From contig NZ_BDFD01000007.1 of NCBI RefSeq assembly GCF_001895085.1, forward strand, positions 1 to 64,000: DNA of 64,000 nucleotides, read 5' to 3'. This stretch comes from Mariprofundus micogutta. GTDB taxonomy: Bacteria > Pseudomonadota > Zetaproteobacteria > Mariprofundales > Mariprofundaceae. Below are positions 36,093 through 44,973 of this stretch, piece after piece (the first letter of the stretch is position 1; every line of letters begins with the position of its first letter). Below the pieces are notes generated by a model. The model saw nothing but the letters and a program-made list of their open reading frames with translations. It had not been told where the DNA came from and ran no database searches. The translations under genes and the position numbers were made by a program.

Positions 36093-37021
36093 CATCTCCC
36101 CCACAGCCAGGCTGCACCACGCACCCCGGACGAATCGCCAAATGCAGGCGGCAATAATTGTGTGCGCACCTCATCCGAAAATATATATTGCTGCCATATC
36201 TCAGGCACTTGTTCATACAGCTGCGCTATATTCGACAATCCACCACCCAATACAATCACATCCGGATCAAGGATATTCACAACGCCCGCCAGCGATCTGG
36301 CCAACCTGTCACAATATCTATCTATCGTTTGGCTGCAATCCAGATCACCTGCTTCGGCCTGTTTCACGATCTGCTCGGCAGTGATATTGCAACCGGATAC
36401 TCGCAGATGATCCGCAGCCATACCCGGCCCGGAGAGCCAGGTTTCAATGCAGCCTGCCCTGCCGCAGTAACAGTCCGGCCCCGGCAATTCACACGTCTCA
36501 GGATAGAGCAATGGATTATGCCCCCACTCACCGGCAATATGATTGGCACCATCCAACACGGAGCCGTGTACAACAAGGCCCCCGCCCACTCCGGTGCCGA
36601 TAATGACACCGAACAGCACATCGTAAGCTTTGCCTGCACCATCAACGGCCTCCGACAGCGCAAAACAGTTGGCATCATTACTCATACGCACCGGCCTTGC
36701 CAAAGCCAGCTCAAGATCCTGCTGCAAAGACTGACCATTCAGACAAGTGGAATTGCAGTTCTTCATCAGACCGCTCTTGAATGAAGTGGCTCCCGGTGTG
36801 CCAATACCAACCGTAGAATTCTCTCTATTCATGCATAGCCGGCTTTCCGCACCCCTAACCATATCAACTACAGTTTTGATGGTTTGCAGGTAGTCGCCGG
36901 CAGGTGTGCGCTGGCGAAAGCGCAACAGCTCAGACCCATCGGCATCCAGCGCAATCAGTTCGATTTTTGTGCCGCCCAGATCAATGCCAATACGCGTGCG
37001 ATTCGTATTCTCTTCTCTCAT
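36092..37021 (-). CDS. ROK-family sugar kinase
   Basis: Sugar kinase of the ROK family, similar to fructokinase Mak or glucokinase-type Nag[13 protein letters not shown] is the ATP loop, [11 protein letters not shown] has the catalytic Asp, [11 protein letters not shown] follows, and the zinc/structural motif [17 protein letters not shown] is complete. The sugar cannot be named. The start at 37021 ([16 protein letters not shown]) is preferred; the frame is open further upstream, over the divergent folD start. Ends in an overlap with the VOC gene. Confidence 0.9.
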   Translation of the reverse strand: MREENTNRTRIGIDLGGTKIELIALDADGSELLRFRQRTPAGDYLQTIKTVVDMVRGAESRLCMNRENSTVGIGTPGATSFKSGLMKNCNSTCLNGQSLQQDLELALARPVRMSNDANCFALSEAVDGAGKAYDVLFGVIIGTGVGGGLVVHGSVLDGANHIAGEWGHNPLLYPETCELPGPDCYCGRAGCIETWLSGPGMAADHLRVSGCNITAEQIVKQAEAGDLDCSQTIDRYCDRLARSLAGVVNILDPDVIVLGGGLSNIAQLYEQVPEIWQQYIFSDEVRTQLLPPAFGDSSGVRGAAWLWGR

Positions 37022-37071
37022 GCAGCTTATCATTGTCTGAACTGGCGCTTGCTGCAACAATGCGCAGCCAT

Positions 37072-37938
37072 ATGAACTCATCAACTGCAAAGATACTCGA
37101 TGGCAAAGCACTGGCCGCCCGCATGCGCGAAGAGATTCGCCTTGAAGCCGACCAGCTTGCCAGTAAACACGGACGTAAACCGGGGCTGGCGGTCATTATT
37201 GTCGGCAATGACCCGGCTTCGCATGTCTATGTCAAAAACAAGAAAATCGGTTGTGAAAAGGCTGGCATTCACTCTTTTTCACATGAACTTTCAGCCGACA
37301 CCAGTCAGCAGCACCTGCTCGGTCTGATCACTGAACTGAACAATGATCCCAAAGTAGATGGTATTCTGGTTCAACTGCCGGTTCCCGATCATATCAATTC
37401 TGAAGTCATTCTCGAAGCCATTGACCCGGGTAAAGATGTGGATGGCTTTCATCCCTATAACGTCGGACGTCTGGCTTCTCGCAAACCGGCTTTGCGCTCC
37501 TGCACTCCATACGGTTGCATGAAGTTGCTGGAAGAGACAGGCATTGATCTGCACGGCAAAGAGTGCGTTATTGTCGGCGCATCCAATATCGTAGGGCGAC
37601 CAATGGCGCTGGAACTGCTGCTGGTAGGCGCAACCGTCACTGTCACACATCGATTCAGCAAAAACCTGCGATCACATATCGAACGTGCTGAAATTATCAT
37701 TGCAGCAGCTGGAAAACAGGGACTGATTCAGGGTGAATGGATTAAACCCGGAGCGATTGTGGTTGATGTAGGTATTCATCGACGCGAAGATGGCAGCTTG
37801 ACTGGTGACGTGGAATTTGAAGAAGCCAGCAAAAATGCAGGCTGGATTACACCAGTACCGGGTGGCGTGGGGCCTATGACCATCACGATGTTACTGGCCA
37901 ACACAGTGCAGGCATTTAAAACACACGTGGGAGATTAA
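37072..37938 (+). CDS. folD: Bifunctional methylene-THF dehydrogenase/cyclohydrolase FolD
   Basis: 288 residues, the exact E. coli length from this start. Catalytic region [26 protein letters not shown], the NADP-site [15 protein letters not shown] and [11 protein letters not shown] are present. It interconverts 5,10-methylene-THF with 10-formyl-THF. Its stop is 3 bases before gcvT, so the methylene-THF released by glycine cleavage can be used by an enzyme of the same operon. An ATG at 37060 is also in frame. Confidence 0.97.
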   Translation: MNSSTAKILDGKALAARMREEIRLEADQLASKHGRKPGLAVIIVGNDPASHVYVKNKKIGCEKAGIHSFSHELSADTSQQHLLGLITELNNDPKVDGILVQLPVPDHINSEVILEAIDPGKDVDGFHPYNVGRLASRKPALRSCTPYGCMKLLEETGIDLHGKECVIVGASNIVGRPMALELLLVGATVTVTHRFSKNLRSHIERAEIIIAAAGKQGLIQGEWIKPGAIVVDVGIHRREDGSLTGDVEFEEASKNAGWITPVPGGVGPMTITMLLANTVQAFKTHVGD

Positions 37939-37941
37939 TCC

Positions 37942-39033
37942 ATGACGGATTTAGCAAGAACGCCGCTGTTTGAACAACATGTAGAACAAGGTGGTAAAAT
38001 TGTACCTTTTGCCGGCTTTGAAATGCCGGTTCAGTACAAACAGGGCGCTCTGAAAGAGTATAGTGCCGTACGTGAAGGTGCTGCCGGCATTTTTGATATC
38101 ACCCATATGGGACAGGTGCGAGTGAGCGGCCCGGATGCTCTGGCATTCCTGCAGTATGTGACAACCAATGATGTATCAAAGCTGGCAGACGGACAGGTCC
38201 ACTATTCCGCCCTGCTCAATGATGCAGGCACCTTTATCGACGATATCACTACCTACAAAATATCCGGGTCTGAATACTACCTGTGCATCAATGCCGCCAA
38301 CCGCCACAAGGATGTGGCTCATCTTCAGCAACAAGCTACAAACTATGACGTCAGTGTAATGGATGAATCCGATGATACGACACTGCTGGCGCTGCAGGGC
38401 GCTGCAGCGCAGGCCGCTCTTCAGCCTCTGGTGGATAGAGATCTTGAATCCATTGGATACTATAAGTTTGCACAAGTGAAAGTGGCCGGTGCCGATGGCA
38501 TTGTATCCCGTACAGGTTACACCGGCGAAGACGGTTTTGAAATTTACGTCCCCAACAGTATTGCCGTTGAAGTATGGCAACAACTACTCGGCAACGGTGC
38601 TGTGCCAATCGGTCTTGCTGCACGTGATATGCTGCGGACTGAAATGGGTTATGCACTGTACGGCCATGAAATTTCCGATGCAGTGACACCGGTTGAAGCC
38701 AAACTGATGTGGATCACCAAGCTCGATAAAGGTGATTTTATCGGCAAAGCAGCGGTTGAAGCGCGCAAGGCTGAAGGGCCCAGGCAGCGATTGATTGCAC
38801 TGAAACTGACCGGACGCGGCATTCCACGTGAGCACTATAAGGTATTTGCTGACGGTGCAGAAACCGGAGAAGTGACATCAGGCATGCACAGCCCTATGGC
38901 TGGCGGAGTAGCACTGGCCTACGTGAAACCGGATCATGCCACTTCTGGCGAATTGAGTGTTGAAATCCGCGGCAAGGCTGTTGCTGCTGAGCGCACCACT
39001 TTACCGTTTGTGCGCAGCAACGTGCGACGCTAA
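37942..39033 (+). CDS. gcvT: Aminomethyltransferase (glycine cleavage T protein)
   Basis: Takes the aminomethyl group from lipoylated H protein and gives methylene-THF and ammonia. 363 residues; family landmarks include TPLFEQHVEQGGKIVPFAGFEMPVQY, IFDITHMGQ with the following QYVTTNDV, and RTGYTGEDGFEIYVP. Second gene of folD-gcvT-gcvH-gcvPA-gcvPB. Confidence 0.97.
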   Translation: MTDLARTPLFEQHVEQGGKIVPFAGFEMPVQYKQGALKEYSAVREGAAGIFDITHMGQVRVSGPDALAFLQYVTTNDVSKLADGQVHYSALLNDAGTFIDDITTYKISGSEYYLCINAANRHKDVAHLQQQATNYDVSVMDESDDTTLLALQGAAAQAALQPLVDRDLESIGYYKFAQVKVAGADGIVSRTGYTGEDGFEIYVPNSIAVEVWQQLLGNGAVPIGLAARDMLRTEMGYALYGHEISDAVTPVEAKLMWITKLDKGDFIGKAAVEARKAEGPRQRLIALKLTGRGIPREHYKVFADGAETGEVTSGMHSPMAGGVALAYVKPDHATSGELSVEIRGKAVAAERTTLPFVRSNVRR

Positions 39034-39063
39034 ATTTAGGGCACCAAAAAGTGAGGAGACACC

Positions 39064-39441
39064 ATGACAATTCCTGCTGAATTAAAATATACCAAAGATC
39101 ACGAATGGGTACGCATTGAAGGCGATATCGCCACATTCGGTATTTCTGATCATGCGCAGGAAGCGCTTGGCGACATCGTATTCGTTGAACTGCCGGAGAT
39201 CGGTCGTGAAGTGAATGCGGGTGAAGCTTATGCTGTTGTTGAATCGGTAAAGGCCGTATCCGATGTGTATGCACCTGTTGCCGGTGAGGTCATTGAGATC
39301 AATGAAGAGCTGGAAGGCGAACCGGAAAAGGTCAATACCGATGCATACGGTGCTGGCTGGATTGCCAAAGTGAAAATCACCAGTGATGAAGCTGTCGAGC
39401 TGATGAGCGACGACGAGTACACCACCTTTCTCGAAGAGTAA
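39064..39441 (+). CDS. gcvH: Glycine cleavage H protein
   Basis: 125-residue lipoyl carrier. The lipoylation site is K63 in [10 protein letters not shown], and the hallmark KYTKDHEWV opens the protein. GAGGAG precedes the ATG. It needs LipA, encoded at the left end of the window. Repeat copy C begins 5 bp after its stop. Confidence 0.98.
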   Translation: MTIPAELKYTKDHEWVRIEGDIATFGISDHAQEALGDIVFVELPEIGREVNAGEAYAVVESVKAVSDVYAPVAGEVIEINEELEGEPEKVNTDAYGAGWIAKVKITSDEAVELMSDDEYTTFLEE

Positions 39442-39446
39442 AAATA

Positions 39447-39527
39447 TTCACCGCTGAGGGCGCAAAGTTTCGCAAAGTTTTTTCTGTAGAATTTCTTAGC
39501 GAAACTTTGCGTCCTTTGCGGTTAAAA
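39447..39527. repeat. Inverted-repeat element, copy C (CGCAAAG variant)
   Basis: The left arm (TTCACCGCTGAGGGCGCAAA, then GTTTCGCAAAG, from 39447) and the inverted right arm (CTTAGCGAAACTTTGCGTCC, then TTTGCGGTTAA, 39495-39525) can fold into a nearly perfect stem of about 28 bp with a short loop. It has the same three-unit architecture and placement as copies A and B, but with AAAG in place of AGAG. It sits between the gcvH stop and the AAGGA of gcvPA. Confidence 0.85.
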
Positions 39528-39537
39528 GGACACATAC

Positions 39538-40884
39538 ATGCGGTTTCTTCCCCACACTGACACAGACAGAACAGCCATGCTTGAGACGATAGGCGTCTCG
39601 AACATGGCAGAGCTGTTTTCCGACATTCCTGGCGAATTCCATATTGAAAAAGGCTCGCTCGAAATCGCTGATGCACTGTCAGAAGCCGGAATCGTTCGCA
39701 AATTCACCAAGGCTTCGGAAAAAAACCGCAATGCTACCAACAGCCGTTATTTTCTAGGTGGCGGCACCTATCACCACTTTGTTCCGGCAGTCGTCGATTA
39801 TATTATTTCGCGCGGTGAATTTCTCACAGCTTATACCCCTTACCAGCCGGAAATATCACAGGGTACTCTGCAGGCACTGTTCGAATTTCAGACCATGATT
39901 GCCCGCCTGACCGGTATGGATGTATCCAATGCATCAATGTATGAAGCTGCAACAGCAACGGCTGAAGCTGCCCTGATGGCCCGCCGCGTCACGCGCAAAA
40001 GCCGTGTTGTGATGGCTGGTTCAGTGAATCCGCGTTATCGCAGTGTAACCGCCAATTATCTTTCACGGCTGGATGGCGAATATGCCGAAGTAGATATGGG
40101 CCGGCACGGCACTGATCTGGACAAGGTCATTGCAGCCATTGATGAAAAGACCGCCTGCGTCATTGTACAGTATCCCGATTTTTATGGTTCAGTTTATGAT
40201 CTGGCACCACTGCGCGCAGCCTGTGATGCCGCTCGTTGTCTGATGGTTGTCGCCTTCTCCGACATTTCCGCCTTTGCCCTGATTGAATCACCCGGAGCCA
40301 TGGGTGCCGATATTGCTGTTGGCTCAGGCCAGTCGCTCGGTATTCCAATGGGTTTCGGCGGCCCGCATCTGGGTCTGTTTACCTGCAAGCAAAAATACCT
40401 GCGTCAAATGCCGGGGCGCGTGTGTGGCCTGACCTCCGATGCCGATGGTAAACGCGGTTTTGTACTCACCCTCTCTACCCGTGAGCAACATATCCGCCGT
40501 GAAAAAGCCACCTCCAACATCTGCTCCAATCAAGGTCTGATGTGTACAGCAGCTGCTACCTATATGACGCAGATGGGTGATGCAGGCCTTGGTACGGTTG
40601 CCCGCCACTCAGCGGCAGCTCTGCACTCGCTTGTATCGCAACTGCCGGGTCATGTCACAGCCGCGCATGGCGCACATTACAACGAGACAGTACTGAGCTT
40701 TGCAGACCAGCAGGCTCGAGACCGTTTCCTTAAGGCTGCACAGGAGTCTGATATATTTGCCGGCATTCCGCTGGAACAGATTGAAACTGCCGCTGATGGC
40801 AGACACCTTCTGGTCGCGACGACTGAAATGGTTGAGGAAGCAGACATCAACGACTATCTGGCAATATTGGAGGTGGCGAAATGA
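39538..40884 (+). CDS. gcvPA: Glycine dehydrogenase (decarboxylating) subunit 1
   Basis: N-terminal half of the split P protein. 448 residues with RFLPHTDTDRTAML, RYFLGGGTYHHFVPAVVDYI, TPYQPEISQGTLQALFEFQT and SNICSNQGL. It forms the heterotetramer with GcvPB; it lacks the PLP lysine, which is in subunit 2. AAGGA is 7 bases before the ATG, directly outside repeat copy C. Overlaps gcvPB by 4 bases. Confidence 0.97.
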   Translation: MRFLPHTDTDRTAMLETIGVSNMAELFSDIPGEFHIEKGSLEIADALSEAGIVRKFTKASEKNRNATNSRYFLGGGTYHHFVPAVVDYIISRGEFLTAYTPYQPEISQGTLQALFEFQTMIARLTGMDVSNASMYEAATATAEAALMARRVTRKSRVVMAGSVNPRYRSVTANYLSRLDGEYAEVDMGRHGTDLDKVIAAIDEKTACVIVQYPDFYGSVYDLAPLRAACDAARCLMVVAFSDISAFALIESPGAMGADIAVGSGQSLGIPMGFGGPHLGLFTCKQKYLRQMPGRVCGLTSDADGKRGFVLTLSTREQHIRREKATSNICSNQGLMCTAAATYMTQMGDAGLGTVARHSAAALHSLVSQLPGHVTAAHGAHYNETVLSFADQQARDRFLKAAQESDIFAGIPLEQIETAADGRHLLVATTEMVEEADINDYLAILEVAK

Positions 40885-42386
40885 GCATGTCTGATATGAA
40901 CAGAGCAGATACCACTTTCAAATATTCAGGCACCGTAGGCATGCAGCACGAAGAACCACTGCTGTTTGAGCATGCACATGAAGCACCCGAATCGATCAAT
41001 CTGCCTGGTGTAGACGGAGAAATCTCAGCTGAGTTAAGTGCTTTCTCTCGCAAACAGGCTGCTAACATTCCGGGACTGTCCGAGCCTGAAACGGTACGTC
41101 ACTTTGTACGCCTGTCACAGTGGAACCACGGCATTGAAACCGGTTTTTATCCGCTGGGTTCATGCACCATGAAATATAACCCGCGGGTGAATGAACAGGT
41201 GGTACGACTGCCGGGACTCGCACATATTCATCCGGATCAGCCTGAAGATACAGCCCAGGGTGTGCTGGAGCTCATGTATGAATTGCAGGATTGGCTCGGA
41301 GAAGTCTCGGGCCTGCCGCATGTAACACTGCAGCCTGCAGCCGGTGCGCATGGTGAACTGGCTGGCCTGATGATGATTAAAGCCGCGCTCGATGCACGCG
41401 GTCAATCACAGCGCCGTAAAGTGTTGGTTCCTGACTCGGCACATGGAACCAATCCGGCCTCTGCCGCTCTGTGTGGCATGCATACGGTTGAATTGAAATC
41501 CGGTGCGGATGGACGCATTGATCTGGACGAGTTGAAAGCACATCTTGATGATGAAACAGCAGCCCTGATGATGACCAACCCGAATACGGCCGGTGCCTTC
41601 GAATCCGACATCAAGGAAATCTGTCAGCTGGTACATGATGCCGGCGGACTGGTTTACGGTGATGGCGCGAATCTCAATGCCCTGGTGGGCGTTGCACGGC
41701 CAGGGGATATGGGTATCGACTGCCTGCATATCAATGTGCATAAAACCTTCTCCACCCCGCATGGTGGCGGTGGCCCGGGTGGTGGCCCGGTAGCGGTGAA
41801 TGATACGCTGGCACCCTATCTGCCAGTACCGCGCATCGAAAAACATGGCGATACGCTCACGCTGGTCAATGCCTGTGACACATCAGTCGGGCCGGTGCTC
41901 GGAACACCCGGGCAGATTGGTGTCTATATACGGGCCAACGCCTATATTTCGGCCTTCGGACGCCAGCATCTGCACAAAATTGCTGAAGATGCAGTACTCA
42001 ATGCCAACTATGTATTGCATCGTCTGAAAGACCGTTATCACGTGCCGTTTGAAGGCCTGTGTAAACATGAGTGCCTGCTTACCGATGAAATTCAGAATAA
42101 GCATGGTGTGAAAACACTCGATATTGCCAAACGCCTGATCGATCTCGGCTTCCATCCGATGACAGTCTATTTCCCTCTGATTGTGCATGGTGCAATGTTA
42201 ATCGAACCGACTGAAACTGAGTCTCGTGAAACACTGGATGCTTTCTGTGATGCCATGCTGGAGATCGCCGATGCCTGCGAAGCTGGTGATACTGAAGCCT
42301 TGCATGAGGCTCCACTCAAGCCGTTCCGTCGCAGACTTGATGAAACACAGGCCGCTCGCAAACCCGTGCTGGTCTGGCCGGAGTAA
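40881..42386 (+). CDS. gcvPB: Glycine dehydrogenase (decarboxylating) subunit 2
   Basis: C-terminal half of the split P protein, PLP-dependent. The Schiff-base lysine is in HINVHKTFSTPHGGGGPG near residue 285. YPLGSCTMKYNPR, DSAHGTNPASA and MMTNPNTAGAFE are also present. 501 residues, usual for the split form. Last gene of the operon. Confidence 0.97.
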   Translation: MSMSDMNRADTTFKYSGTVGMQHEEPLLFEHAHEAPESINLPGVDGEISAELSAFSRKQAANIPGLSEPETVRHFVRLSQWNHGIETGFYPLGSCTMKYNPRVNEQVVRLPGLAHIHPDQPEDTAQGVLELMYELQDWLGEVSGLPHVTLQPAAGAHGELAGLMMIKAALDARGQSQRRKVLVPDSAHGTNPASAALCGMHTVELKSGADGRIDLDELKAHLDDETAALMMTNPNTAGAFESDIKEICQLVHDAGGLVYGDGANLNALVGVARPGDMGIDCLHINVHKTFSTPHGGGGPGGGPVAVNDTLAPYLPVPRIEKHGDTLTLVNACDTSVGPVLGTPGQIGVYIRANAYISAFGRQHLHKIAEDAVLNANYVLHRLKDRYHVPFEGLCKHECLLTDEIQNKHGVKTLDIAKRLIDLGFHPMTVYFPLIVHGAMLIEPTETESRETLDAFCDAMLEIADACEAGDTEALHEAPLKPFRRRLDETQAARKPVLVWPE

Positions 42387-42474
42387 AAAGGCGCAAGCTA
42401 ATATCAAACTTATAGCAAAGCCTTCATTTCCTGCTATTAATAGTGAATCTCACTAATCATGGCATAGGTGACAC

Positions 42475-42912
42475 ATGGGTATTTATTTCGAAAGCTTTCC
42501 TGACAGTAATTTCATGCTGACCATTTTTTATGGTGCGGTCATTGATGAGGATTTAAAAGCCCATACGCTCGAGGCACTAAAGGATGAGCACAGCAGCCCC
42601 GGTAAGCGGGGGCTATCCGTAATCTGTAAACATGCCTCTGCTTCCGGCCTGTCATACAAGACTATCTTTTCGGAAGGAAGGAAAATGCGACAGGCCAAAT
42701 TCCGCAAGGATGGGAAATTGGCCATTCTTGCCAAAAACCGAGTCGGTTACGGACTGGCAAAAGTCTACTGTGTCGCCACTGAACTTGATGGATTGGATGA
42801 AACCCGTGTGCTACGTGAAGACGATCTGGATCACGCCATAGAATGGCTCGGAATCAACGCTTATTCAGATGAAATCAGGTCCAAAATCGAACAACTGGAA
42901 CATCTCCAGTAA
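42475..42912 (+). CDS. Small soluble protein of unknown function (STAS-like pattern)
   Basis: 145 residues, no signal or TM segment. Alternating strands and helices (FMLTIFYGAVIDEDL, RGLSVICKHAS, KLAILAKNRVGYGLAKVYCV) and the end DDLDHAIEWLGI recall SpoIIAA/STAS-like small proteins, as does the gene at 6.8 kb, though the two share little sequence. The name is only a fold guess. It follows gcvPB by 88 bp and may have its own promoter. Confidence 0.6.
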   Translation: MGIYFESFPDSNFMLTIFYGAVIDEDLKAHTLEALKDEHSSPGKRGLSVICKHASASGLSYKTIFSEGRKMRQAKFRKDGKLAILAKNRVGYGLAKVYCVATELDGLDETRVLREDDLDHAIEWLGINAYSDEIRSKIEQLEHLQ

Positions 42913-42922
42913 GCCTCACAGC

Positions 42923-43360
42923 TCATAAAGAATGCCTTGTAAAACACCTTTTTTCGACGACAAAATAGCCATGAGTGGATGACCTCTCCTGATAGTCCAC
43001 CCTGATCTGATCTGTTGAACTGAAGGTCTGGCTGGTTCCGAAAATCACCATCTCCTGATGGGTGATTTCTGAATCCATCGGATACTCAATGCGCATATCA
43101 TCATCTGACTTCCACTGAACAATTGCATCATAACCATGCCTGAACGAAAAACTGTGCATGGAATCATCAAATCCGCTGCTCGCAGGGCGCACGTTGATTT
43201 TCATCTCCTGATCTCCAGTCCGGCTACCTGTGGATACCCGGTAAAGGGTCGCGATATTGCTGCCCGATGGTGATACGCATTCAAACATCACATCCACTTT
43301 TTCACTGCTGCCGCAACCGCTGATCAGCAATATTCCACAGAGCCAAAGCTTTCTCATCAC
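42923..43360 (-). CDS. Predicted lipoprotein of unknown function
   Basis: Begins MMRKLWLCGILLISGCGSS: a short signal with lipobox ISGC, so probably lipid-anchored. The about 125-residue mature part contains two further cysteines (FECVSP and EKRCFT) that could form a disulfide, and many polar beta-like stretches. No family recognised. It overlaps the end of the FAD-oxidoreductase gene by 4 bases and is likely translated with it. Confidence 0.65.
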   Translation of the reverse strand: MMRKLWLCGILLISGCGSSEKVDVMFECVSPSGSNIATLYRVSTGSRTGDQEMKINVRPASSGFDDSMHSFSFRHGYDAIVQWKSDDDMRIEYPMDSEITHQEMVIFGTSQTFSSTDQIRVDYQERSSTHGYFVVEKRCFTRHSL

Positions 43361-44544
43361 TGTGAAGATAACCTTGAAAACTCTTGTTCAACGCGCTCCA
43401 GACAATCTTCAACTGCGACACCGGCAAAATAGTTGCCGATCAGGCTTAAAGGTTTATTTGCAAGCAGATTATCCACTCCTGCTATAAGCTGATGATGCCC
43501 CATATCGGGAGCCGGCAAACGGTTGGTTTTGTGGAAGCACTGCACAAACTTTGATTTCTCGACCTTCAAGAGTTCACACACGTGATTTATCTTCTGATCT
43601 TCATCTAGCAGGCCGGGTTTGAAATGGAAGGCGAAGCCGCGCAGCTGGGGGTGATCCACATAATCTCTTGCGACAGCAGAATAAAAGTCGCCGTCTGCTG
43701 CGATAATACCTGCTACAGGCTCCAGTGGCAGGTCACCCTTTTTGACTACGATGCCCAGCGATTCAATCTCGACTTCATTGACCCGGGACAGTTGTTCGGA
43801 AATATCCGGAAAAGATTCTTTCAGCAAACGCGATGCCGCCATAACCTGGGTGGCACAAACAAGCTTTTCAGCCGCATAAGTGGCACCTTCAACATCGACT
43901 TCAAAACCATCCTCATCATAGCGGATGTCATCAATGAGCTGCCCTTTCCTGACCTCTAACTGCTGCTCCAGTTCAGTGATAATGCGGGCAAGACCTTCGG
44001 GAAAGGTGAAACTTCTCATCACCGATTTATCACGCGGCCGTTTACGAAACAGCATATCGGCAGGCGCATCATCCGCCTGCTGGCAAATCACAGCACTGAA
44101 AGCATGCCGGAACACATTCGCATAATTTTTCGGCCCGACAATAGCGCGGTAGTAAGTGGCAATAGATAAACCATCTTTCTTCAGCCTGAAAATGCGCCAT
44201 GCATTCAACATCAGCTCCACAAAAGAGAGTCTGGCAGGGATCGAGCACAGCTTGTTGTCTGCATACATGCGATAGCGCAGTTTTTCACGCGCCGTCAGCT
44301 GATCCATCAAACCCAACTGATCAAGTATTTTCAGCAAGCGTCCATAAGAGTTAAAGCAGGTGTGCGTGCCCATCTCCAGCCAGAACGACTTATCCTGCTC
44401 TGCTACGACTGAATCAAAGCAACCGCCAGCTCTGCCTTCTTTTTCCAGCACCAGCACATTCAAGCCTGCCTGTTTTGCTTCAAATGCCATGGCCAGGCCG
44501 GATATACCGGCTCCAATGACAATCATATCGTATCGTTTACTCAT
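43357..44544 (-). CDS. FAD-dependent oxidoreductase, protoporphyrinogen-oxidase/amine-oxidase type
   Basis: 395 residues. The dinucleotide fold IVIGAGISGLAMAFEAKQAG at the N-terminus is followed by VLEKEGRAGGCFDSV, and the C-terminal FAD part is LIGNYFAGVAVEDCLERV, as in HemY-like and phytoene-desaturase-like enzymes. The substrate cannot be fixed from sequence; haem synthesis is one candidate, attractive beside a cytochrome-rich lifestyle, but no other hem genes are close. Confidence 0.8.
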   Translation of the reverse strand: MSKRYDMIVIGAGISGLAMAFEAKQAGLNVLVLEKEGRAGGCFDSVVAEQDKSFWLEMGTHTCFNSYGRLLKILDQLGLMDQLTAREKLRYRMYADNKLCSIPARLSFVELMLNAWRIFRLKKDGLSIATYYRAIVGPKNYANVFRHAFSAVICQQADDAPADMLFRKRPRDKSVMRSFTFPEGLARIITELEQQLEVRKGQLIDDIRYDEDGFEVDVEGATYAAEKLVCATQVMAASRLLKESFPDISEQLSRVNEVEIESLGIVVKKGDLPLEPVAGIIAADGDFYSAVARDYVDHPQLRGFAFHFKPGLLDEDQKINHVCELLKVEKSKFVQCFHKTNRLPAPDMGHHQLIAGVDNLLANKPLSLIGNYFAGVAVEDCLERVEQEFSRLSSQ

Positions 44545-44721
44545 GCGACGACTCTAGGTCAATTTCCATATCCCGCAAACAGATCACGACCTCTTCCACT
44601 GTATGTCAATCACCGACTCACCATTACCGTATTACTCCGGATACCCGGACAGGTTATCCCTGCCATGATTCCAACCTCCACGGAGGGAAAGGGTTAAATC
44701 AGATACCATGGAGGATAAAAC

Positions 44722-44898
44722 ATGGCTTCAGCGTTACCAGAATCAGAATATAAATCAGTATATGGCTATAAGATTGATCCGATCTATGATGAATACACTG
44801 AGTTGGGCAATATCTCAGAGGTAAGTGATGCTGCGATTTTAACATCTATTAGCGCATCTATTGGAATATGTACGCTGGTCAGCCTGATGATCCCATAA
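44722..44898 (+). CDS. Small 58-residue protein with C-terminal membrane helix
   Basis: The ORF starts with an ATG that has GGAGG exactly 7 bases upstream, the strongest ribosome site in the neighbourhood. The product begins MASALPESEYKSVYGYKI, has a Tyr- and acid-rich middle (DPIYDEYTELG) and ends in a hydrophobic helix (AAILTSISASIGICTLVSL, then MIP) suitable as a tail anchor. No family recognised. It lies alone in a 430-bp gap, 75 bp upstream of an aminotransferase gene on the same strand. The rest of the gap shows only short GC dyads near 44638-44695. Confidence 0.55.
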   Translation: MASALPESEYKSVYGYKIDPIYDEYTELGNISEVSDAAILTSISASIGICTLVSLMIP

Positions 44899-44973
44899 TA
44901 TACCTGCCAGCAGACCAGGGCCTGTTCAATCGACCTCATGGTGTTCATGGACGGGCACAGTTAAACTATCTGC

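Noticed and set aside
37022-37071. Glycine or other riboswitch ahead of folD-gcv
   Set aside because: The divergent gap to the ROK gene is only 50 bp, too short for a known aptamer, and no conserved core was seen.
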